Assembly: GCF_001942345.1 (NCBI RefSeq)
Contig: NZ_MKKI01000022.1
Span: 62,001 to 126,000, forward strand
DNA length: 64,000 bases
From: Corynebacterium sp. CNJ-954
GTDB taxonomy: Bacteria; Actinomycetota; Actinomycetes; Mycobacteriales; Mycobacteriaceae
Reading direction: 5' to 3'
In this document: positions 58,703 to 64,000 of the stretch, one piece after another
Numbering within the stretch: position 1 is the first letter of the stretch
How the letters are laid out: every line of letters starts with the position of its first letter
Program-made: the position numbers and the translations under genes
Notes under the pieces: generated by a model
What the model saw: the letters and a program-made list of their open reading frames with translations, nothing else
Told to the model about the DNA's origin: nothing
Databases searched by the model: none

Positions 58703-59776
58703 ATGAGTACACCTGAGAACCTCACCGCCGTCGAGATCGGGGTGGACACCTTCGGAGACGTGTCCTCCCTGGAGAGCGGCGTCGTCCTGACCCCCGCTCA
58801 GACACTGCGCGCCATCGTCGACGAAGCGGTGCTGGCGGACCGGGTCGGCCTGGACTTCTTCGGTATCGGTGAACACCACCGTGCCGACTACGCGGTGTCC
58901 TCACCGGAAATGGTGCTGTCCGCCATCGGCGCCCGGACCGCGAACATCCACCTGACCAGTGCCGTGACCGTGCTGAGCTCCGATGATCCGATGCGGGTCT
59001 ACGAGCGGTTCTCCGCGCTGCAGGGGCTCACGTCAGGACGCGCCGAGATCATCGTGGGGCGTGGCTCCTACATTGAGTCGTTCCCACTGTTCGGCTACTC
59101 CCTGGACCAGTACGAGGAACTCTTCGACGACCGTCTCGACCTGTTCAGCAGGCTGATCACCGGCGAGCCGGTCACCTGGCAAGGCACCACCCGGGCCCCG
59201 CTGGAGAACCAGTCGGTGCATCCCGCAACGGAGTCCCCGCTGCCGGCCTGGGTGGCCGTGGGCGGTACTCCGCAGTCGGTCGTGCGAGCGGCACGCTACG
59301 GCATGCCCGTCATACTGGCGATCGTCGGTGGCCAGCCGGCCCGCTTCGCGCAGTTCGCCGACCTGCACCGTCGCGCCCTCGCAGAGTTCGGACACGCCCC
59401 GCAGTCCCTGGGGGTGCACTCACCCGGCTACATCGCAGAAACCGACGAACAGGCGCGCGACGAGTTCTTCCCCTACTTCGCGGAGGCGATGGAGAAGTTC
59501 TCCAAGGGGCGTGGCGGCACCGGTTACAGCCGGGCCCAGTTCGACCGGGACGCCACCCGGGGCGCATTGATGGTCGGCTCACCGGAGACCGTGGCGCCCC
59601 GGATTGCCGAGACATTGACCACGCTCGGCGCATCGCGGTTCTCGTTGAAGTACTCCAGTGGCCACATGCCCCACGAACTGTCCCTGAGGTCCATTGAACT
59701 GTACGGGACGGAGGTGGCTCCGCGGGTCCGGGAGATCCTCGGGCGGCAGACCGCGGCAACCAGAGAAGGAGAATGA
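58703..59776 (+). CDS. LLM-class flavin-dependent oxidoreductase (luciferase-like)
   Basis: The protein has 357 residues and follows the previous stop without a gap. The luciferase-like TIM barrel is indicated by DRVGLDFFGIGEHHRADYAV, LTSAVTVLSSDDPMRVYERF and EIIVGRGSYIESFPLFGYSL. These enzymes use FMN or F420; the sequence does not tell which. The substrate is unknown. Confidence 0.9.
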   Translation: MSTPENLTAVEIGVDTFGDVSSLESGVVLTPAQTLRAIVDEAVLADRVGLDFFGIGEHHRADYAVSSPEMVLSAIGARTANIHLTSAVTVLSSDDPMRVYERFSALQGLTSGRAEIIVGRGSYIESFPLFGYSLDQYEELFDDRLDLFSRLITGEPVTWQGTTRAPLENQSVHPATESPLPAWVAVGGTPQSVVRAARYGMPVILAIVGGQPARFAQFADLHRRALAEFGHAPQSLGVHSPGYIAETDEQARDEFFPYFAEAMEKFSKGRGGTGYSRAQFDRDATRGALMVGSPETVAPRIAETLTTLGASRFSLKYSSGHMPHELSLRSIELYGTEVAPRVREILGRQTAATREGE

Positions 59777-60510
59777 TGGGTCACCGTCTCAACGGGAAAC
59801 GCGTCCTTGTCATCGGTGGCGCGAAGTACCTCGGCAAGTCCGTCGCACAGGCTGCGGCCGACGAGGGTGCCGTCGTGGTGCTCGGTGCACGCGACGAGAA
59901 ACTGGCATGGTCCGTCGTCGCTGAACTCGGCGGTGACCACGCGCAGGATCACTCGGCGATCCACCTGGACGTGGCCGACGAGCCGTCCATCCTCGCCGCA
60001 GCCCAGTCGCTCGGCGAAGTGGACCATGTCGTGATCACCGCGTCCGCGCACCACAACGTCCCCGTCGCCGACCTGGAGCATGACGGCATCCTCAACGCCG
60101 TCGAGGCGAAGATCATCGGTCCGATGCTTGTCGCCAAACACTTCGCTCCGCGGATGCCGTCCACCGGGTCTTTCCTGCTGTTCTCCGGGACGGCGGCCTG
60201 GAATCCGTCTGCCGGGTTGACGGTGATGGGAGTGACCAACGGGGCGGTGGCCTTCATCGCCAGCCAGCTGGCGCATGAACTGGCCCCCGTGCGGGTCAAC
60301 GCGATCTCGCCGGGGATCACCGACTCCGGCACGTGGGACGATCTCGACGAGGAGGGCCGCACGGGCATGTACGACAGTGCAGCAGCGGGAAGCCTCGCGG
60401 GACGGGTCGGTACCACGGACGACATCGCCGACGCCGCCGTATGGCTGCTGGCGGCCGAGTACGTCTCGGGCGAGACGATCCACGTCGACGGCGGCTCACG
60501 GCACGCCTGA
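59773..60510 (+). CDS. Short-chain dehydrogenase/reductase
   Basis: Overlapping the LLM gene's stop by four bases (ATGA), it encodes 245 residues. The cofactor loop is VLVIGGAKYLGKSVAQAAAD, an altered GxxxGxG with AKYLG. The active site also departs from the classical Ser-Tyr-Lys: the expected YxxxK is VMGVTNGAVAFIA, with Val at the Tyr position and no Lys at +4. C-terminal VSGETIHVDGGS is standard. The missing Tyr/Lys suggests a non-classical SDR. Third in the operon. Confidence 0.85.
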   Translation: MMGHRLNGKRVLVIGGAKYLGKSVAQAAADEGAVVVLGARDEKLAWSVVAELGGDHAQDHSAIHLDVADEPSILAAAQSLGEVDHVVITASAHHNVPVADLEHDGILNAVEAKIIGPMLVAKHFAPRMPSTGSFLLFSGTAAWNPSAGLTVMGVTNGAVAFIASQLAHELAPVRVNAISPGITDSGTWDDLDEEGRTGMYDSAAAGSLAGRVGTTDDIADAAVWLLAAEYVSGETIHVDGGSRHA

Positions 60511-60554
60511 GCGTCGATCTGGACAAACATGCAACACCACGAAGGAGAACACCC

Positions 60555-61160
60555 ATGTCACGTATCGCAGTGATCTACTACTCGTCCACCGGATCCACCT
60601 ACTCCATCGCGAAGGCCTTCGTCGAAGGCGCCGAAGCGACGGGGGCGGAGGTCCGCCTGCGACGCGCGGAGGAGCTCGTCCCGCAGCAGGTCATCGACAA
60701 CAACCCTGCCTGGGCCGAGCATCTCGCCGCGACCAGCGACATCGAGGTCGCCACCGCGGACGACCTGGTGTGGGCGGACGGCTTCGTCCTGGGTTCCCCG
60801 ACCCGGTTCGGTCAGCCTGCTTCGCAGCTCAAACAGTTCATCGACACGACCAGCGGTCCGTGGGCGGCCGGGGAACTCGCGGGTAAGCCCGCCTCGGTCT
60901 TCACCACGACGACGGAGGAGCACGGAGGCCAGGAGGCGACCCTGCTGGCACTGCACCACACACTCTTCCACTGGGGCGCCACGATCGTCCCGACCGGGTA
61001 CGTGGATTACCCGCTCTCCCATGCGGCTGGAGGCAATCCCTACGGTGTCAGTGCCGTCACGGGGAACGGCGCCCCGGACGAGCATGTCCTGGCGCTGGCG
61101 ACGTTCCAGGGTAAGCGTGTGGCTGCCATGGCGGACGCACTGGCACCGGTGAACGCCTAA
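60555..61160 (+). CDS. wrbA: NAD(P)H:quinone oxidoreductase (WrbA type)
   Basis: The ATG at 60555 (AAGGAG upstream) gives 201 residues. FMN-binding motifs of WrbA are seen: YYSSTGSTYSIAKAFVEGA (P-loop), DGFVLGSPTRFGQPASQLKQ and FTTTTEEHGGQEATLLALHH. WrbA reduces quinones to hydroquinones by two electrons, limiting redox cycling. It ends the operon; a longer frame to 60333 overlaps the SDR gene and is rejected. Confidence 0.92.
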   Translation: MSRIAVIYYSSTGSTYSIAKAFVEGAEATGAEVRLRRAEELVPQQVIDNNPAWAEHLAATSDIEVATADDLVWADGFVLGSPTRFGQPASQLKQFIDTTSGPWAAGELAGKPASVFTTTTEEHGGQEATLLALHHTLFHWGATIVPTGYVDYPLSHAAGGNPYGVSAVTGNGAPDEHVLALATFQGKRVAAMADALAPVNA

Positions 61161-61216
61161 CGGACACCATGCATTGGCTGATGTGACGAGTGCTACTGTT
61201 TCTGTCATCGACTATT

Positions 61217-61226
61217 TGTGATCACA
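61217..61226. promoter_or_regulatory. TGTGATCACA palindrome upstream of the ykvI-like gene
   Basis: A perfect 10-base palindrome, TGTGATCACA. It lacks the six-base spacer of GlxR/CRP sites (TGTGA-N6-TCACA), so another regulator is more likely. Confidence 0.35.
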
Positions 61227-61237
61227 GATTTCATGAA

Positions 61238-61340
61238 GTGTCGGGACGCCAAACCTGGGACACCCCGGTTCCAGCACATCGCTGAGCAGCCTGTCAGGTC
61301 TCAGTAGCCAGCGCCCCGGCGCTGGAACAGGAGAGCTCTC
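61238..61340 (+). ncRNA. Structured 5' leader with competing stems before the ykvI-like gene
   Basis: Several complementary segments lie in about 100 bases. CCAGCGCC (61308-61315) pairs with GGCGCTGG (61318-61325). GTTCCAGC (61268-61275) pairs with GCTGGAAC (61321-61328), using part of the same strand, so the two are mutually exclusive. GCTGAG...CTCAG (61281-61304) and GTGTC...GACAC form further stems. The ribosome-binding site AGGAGAG follows directly. This looks like a switch controlling translation, but matches no riboswitch class I know. Confidence 0.4.
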
Positions 61341-62669
61341 GTGAAGAAGGCACTGGTCATCGCACTTGCCTATTTCGGCGTGACGGTGGGCGCAGGTTTC
61401 GCGTCAGGCCAGGAACTGCTGCAGTACTACGCTTCCTACGGGTTCTGGGGGATCGCGGGCGCCGCAGTGGTCGTGGTGCTCATGCCCGTCACCGCCATGG
61501 TGATTCTGCAGTACGGGAGCTACTTCAGGGCACAGTCCCACGAAAAGGTCTTCACGGGGGTCACGTCGAAACCAGTCGCAGTGTTCCTCGACTATTCATT
61601 GTCCGCAGCCCAGTTCTGTATCGGGTTCGTGATGATGGCCGGGGCAGGGTCCAACCTCAACCAGCAGTTCGGTCTACCACTCTGGGTCGGGTCAGGCCTG
61701 ATGGCGGTCCTCGTCCTGATCACCGGCATGCTCGACGTCGACCGCGTCACCAATGTCATCGCGATGATCACCCCGGTGATGATCCTCCTGCTCGTTGCTG
61801 CGGGAATCTACGCCCTGACCAGTCCTCCTGAATCTCTGCAGGCAGCCAGCGACTTCGCGATCGCCAACGTGTCCTCCCCGTTGCCGGGGTGGTTCTTGTC
61901 GACGTTGAACTACGTGGGCCTGGCGATGTTCAGCGGGATCTCCATGGCGATCCTCATCGGCGGAAGCCACTGGAACACCAAGACCGCCGGATGGGGAGGG
62001 TTCCTCGGAGGCAGCCTCTTCGCCGGTATTCTGGTCCTCATCACCGTCGCATTGCTGTTCCGGATCACGGATGTCGCAGACAAGGACCTGCCCACCCTCG
62101 AGCTGATCAACCAGATGAACCCCGGTATCGGCATCGTGGCCTCCATCGCGACGTACCTGATGATCTTCAGTACCACGCTCGGCGTGTTGTACTCCCTGGG
62201 CAAGCGGCTGACGGTGAACAGGGCACAGGGGTACCGTCCGGTGTTTATCGTGCTGACGCTCGCCGCCTTCGGCCTGAGCTTCTTCGACTTCGCCCTGCTG
62301 GTCAACAACGTCTTCCCGATTCTCGGCTGGCTCGGTATCGCGTTGGTCGCTGTTCTGTTGGGGACGTGGGTGGCGAACGGGCGCAAGCGCATCGGCAGCG
62401 AGGTCCTGCGACGCGACCGGATCCGTACGCTGATTCTCCGCCTCGTCGATCCGAAGGGGAAGTTCACCCGGAAGGACTGGGTGACGCTCCAGAAGTCATT
62501 CAAGGAGTCCAACGTCGCCGTGGGCCAGCTGCGGGATGACGTCACCGAGGACGTCGTCGAGGAACTGGACAGCGACGACGAGAGCGAATTCTCGGCCGAG
62601 GACTTCGACTCCGAGGAATTCTGGGAAGAGACCGTCGAGGAACACCGGGGAGAGGGTCAGGACCGTTGA
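61341..62669 (+). CDS. YkvI-like APC-superfamily membrane transporter with acidic tail
   Basis: The GTG at 61341 has AGGAGAG six bases upstream. The 442-residue protein has about ten membrane segments, with VTVGAGFASGQELLQYYASY at the N-terminus typical of YkvI-type transporters related to amino-acid permeases. After the last segment (about residue 345) a hydrophilic tail ends in an acidic stretch (EELDSDDESEFSAEDFDSEE). The substrate is unknown. Its end overlaps the ferrochelatase gene by 13 bases on the opposite strand. Confidence 0.82.
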   Translation: MKKALVIALAYFGVTVGAGFASGQELLQYYASYGFWGIAGAAVVVVLMPVTAMVILQYGSYFRAQSHEKVFTGVTSKPVAVFLDYSLSAAQFCIGFVMMAGAGSNLNQQFGLPLWVGSGLMAVLVLITGMLDVDRVTNVIAMITPVMILLLVAAGIYALTSPPESLQAASDFAIANVSSPLPGWFLSTLNYVGLAMFSGISMAILIGGSHWNTKTAGWGGFLGGSLFAGILVLITVALLFRITDVADKDLPTLELINQMNPGIGIVASIATYLMIFSTTLGVLYSLGKRLTVNRAQGYRPVFIVLTLAAFGLSFFDFALLVNNVFPILGWLGIALVAVLLGTWVANGRKRIGSEVLRRDRIRTLILRLVDPKGKFTRKDWVTLQKSFKESNVAVGQLRDDVTEDVVEELDSDDESEFSAEDFDSEEFWEETVEEHRGEGQDR

Positions 62670-63694
62670 CGGGCAGTCGTGGAGGCGGCCGCACCTGACG
62701 ACTGGTCCACCAGGTCGAGCACCAGTTCGGTGAACTCGTGGGTCGGGCCGGGTGTCGCTGCGCGGACCATCGTGACCCCCAGCTTGGCTGCGGTGTCCGC
62801 AGCTTCATTGTCGAGGTCCCACATCACCTCCATGTGGTCCGAGATGAAACCGACGGGAACCAGCACGATGGGACGGGCGTCCCCGTCCTCTCCACCGACG
62901 GTGGCTTCCAGGTGGTCGCAGATGTCCGGTTCGAGCCACGGAATATGCGGGGGGCCGGAGCGGGACTGCCACACCAGCTCGACATCGGTTCCGTCGTCGC
63001 CGTCGGAGGCGAAGCTGCTCAATGCGCGGATCTCCCGTGCCGCGGTCAGGACCTGACCTGAGTAACGGTGGGTGGCGTCGACCGAGGACGCCTCGTCGGC
63101 GGACAGGGGCACCGAGTGGGCGGTGAACAGGAGGCGGGCGTCGTCCTGCTGGTCGGCGGGAAGTGACTGCCGGGCCTCGTCCACGAGCCGGGCGAACGTC
63201 GACAGGAACAAGGGGTGGTCGTGGAAGGGACGGATCTTCGTCATCGCCGGTGGGGTGATACCGGCGTCACGACAGGACTGCAGGGCTCGTTCGATGTCCT
63301 CGCGGTACTGGATGTCGCCGGAGTAACCGCCCCAGGCGGACGTGGCGAAGACGATGACCTCCGTGATGCCGTCGGCCACCATCTGCTTCGTGGTGTCCTC
63401 GACATACGGCTCCCAGTTACGGTTGCCGAAGTACACGGGGAGGTCCAGTCCACGTGCCGCGATCTCGGCGCGGAGATGGTCGATGATCTCGAGGTTCTGG
63501 TCGTTGATGGGGCTCTTGCCCCTGAAACGGTAGTAGTGCTCGCCGACCTCGACGAGCCTCTCCCGGGGGATGCCCCGCCCCCGGGTGACGTTCTCGAGGA
63601 AAGGGACCACATCCTCTTCCTTCTCCGGTCCTCCGAAAGAGAGGACGAGCAGTGCCCTGCGGGCGGTGGTGCCAGACATGCCAGACTCAGCCAT
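62657..63694 (-). CDS. hemH: Ferrochelatase (coproporphyrin III type in actinobacteria)
   Basis: The protein has 345 residues. It inserts Fe2+ into the porphyrin ring; actinobacteria use the coproporphyrin-dependent route, so the name cpfC is also used. Motifs are ALLVLSFGGPEKEEDVVPFL, YFGNRNWEPYVEDT, ATSAWGGYSGDIQYREDI, and the catalytic His and Glu sites in LFTAHSVPLSAD and HMEVMWDLDNEA. It starts with ATG 63694. The ten-base gap to the next minus-strand stop suggests co-transcription. Confidence 0.95.
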   Translation of the reverse strand: MAESGMSGTTARRALLVLSFGGPEKEEDVVPFLENVTRGRGIPRERLVEVGEHYYRFRGKSPINDQNLEIIDHLRAEIAARGLDLPVYFGNRNWEPYVEDTTKQMVADGITEVIVFATSAWGGYSGDIQYREDIERALQSCRDAGITPPAMTKIRPFHDHPLFLSTFARLVDEARQSLPADQQDDARLLFTAHSVPLSADEASSVDATHRYSGQVLTAAREIRALSSFASDGDDGTDVELVWQSRSGPPHIPWLEPDICDHLEATVGGEDGDARPIVLVPVGFISDHMEVMWDLDNEAADTAAKLGVTMVRAATPGPTHEFTELVLDLVDQSSGAAASTTARQRS

Positions 63695-63704
63695 GTCCCT
63701 GATC

Positions 63705-64000
63705 CTACTCGTCGGGGAGTCCCAACTCGTGGACCAGGGCGGTACGCAGGGTGGGGTGGCGGAAGGTGTGGCCGAGGGTTTCGAGGACCGAGGGGGCGAC
63801 GTTCTGGTCGGCCAGGGCGAGCTCCTCCGCGCCCTGGACCCCGAGGAGCAGCGCCGGGGCGGCGGCCGGAACCGGGAGACTCAGCGGAACCCGGATGCGC
63901 TGCAGCTCAGCCAGGGTCGCGGTGAACTCGGCGTTCGTGATCATCTGCGGGCCGACCGCGTTGACCGGCCCCGTTGTCTCGCCGTCCAGCACAGCCCGCA
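63705..64000 (-). CDS. TIGR01777-family NAD(P)-dependent epimerase, 5' part outside window
   Basis: The frame is open to the window edge; 98 codons are seen. The visible C-terminal domain (GPVNAVGPQMITNAEFTATL, LGVQGAEELALADQNVAPSV, GHTFRHPTLRTALVHELG) is typical of the TIGR01777/SulA-like SDR epimerases. The Rossmann and catalytic parts lie beyond the edge. It is immediately upstream of hemH on the same strand. Confidence 0.85.
   Translation of the reverse strand, partial: RAVLDGETTGPVNAVGPQMITNAEFTATLAELQRIRVPLSLPVPAAAPALLLGVQGAEELALADQNVAPSVLETLGHTFRHPTLRTALVHELGLPDE

Noticed and set aside
61217-61226. A GlxR (CRP-like) site
   Set aside because: TGTGATCACA lacks the six-base spacer of TGTGA-N6-TCACA.

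Overview
The window is high-GC DNA that reads as a Corynebacterium chromosome or a close relative. The support is a LeuA that is collinear from end to end with the C. glutamicum type (TTG start, four-Leu leader peptide), a lysC-asd pair, actinobacterial ctaD and cydABDC, a coproheme-type ferrochelatase, a DtxR-like box and many apparently leaderless starts. I worked by reading alone; no database search was run.

Layout. 1-6.1 kb: a DnaQ/BRCT-like protein that runs off the left edge, a CDF metal exporter, leuA with an attenuator, and a GT-C mannosyltransferase. 6.2-10.1 kb: two tandem LysR paralogues and ctaD. 10.1-27 kb: an island-like stretch with an IS21 remnant, a TolB-propeller/amidohydrolase gene split in two, an IS630 remnant, two frameshifted IS110 transposases, an ISL3 remnant, a small catabolic cluster (IclR; MFS importer, enolase-superfamily dehydratase, MalY-like PLP enzyme) and a further MFS gene. 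27-33 kb: cydABDC, with cydA frameshifted. 33-47 kb: envelope thiol-redox and copper functions (DUF5134-like protein, GntR, DsbA, CcdA, CPVC membrane protein, second DsbA, CtaG/CopD fusion, CopA) mixed with a methyltransferase, a broken zinc alcohol dehydrogenase, a third LysR and a flavin amine oxidase. 47-52 kb: MFS, CMD-family protein, SDR, TRIC channel, DMT transporter. 52-55 kb: divergent iron-siderophore genes around a DtxR-like box. 55-57.4 kb: lysC-asd. 57.4-61.2 kb: TetR and a divergent four-gene flavin/NAD(P)H oxidoreductase operon. 61.2-64 kb: a YkvI-like transporter behind a structured leader, ferrochelatase, and the end of a TIGR01777-type epimerase.

How the genes fit together. 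Both terminal oxidase branches are here (ctaD for aa3, cydABDC for bd), along with copper and thiol functions that mature envelope cytochromes and oxidases. Amino-acid synthesis is represented by leuA, controlled by a leucine-codon leader, and by lysC-asd. In C. glutamicum leuA and lysC are near neighbours; here about 50 kb lies between them, so the locus has been expanded or rearranged.

Caution. Four otherwise well-conserved genes are each broken by one missing base (amidohydrolase, IS110 copy 1, cydA, alcohol dehydrogenase) and IS110 copy 2 by one extra A. Homopolymer sequencing error is a serious alternative to true gene decay.
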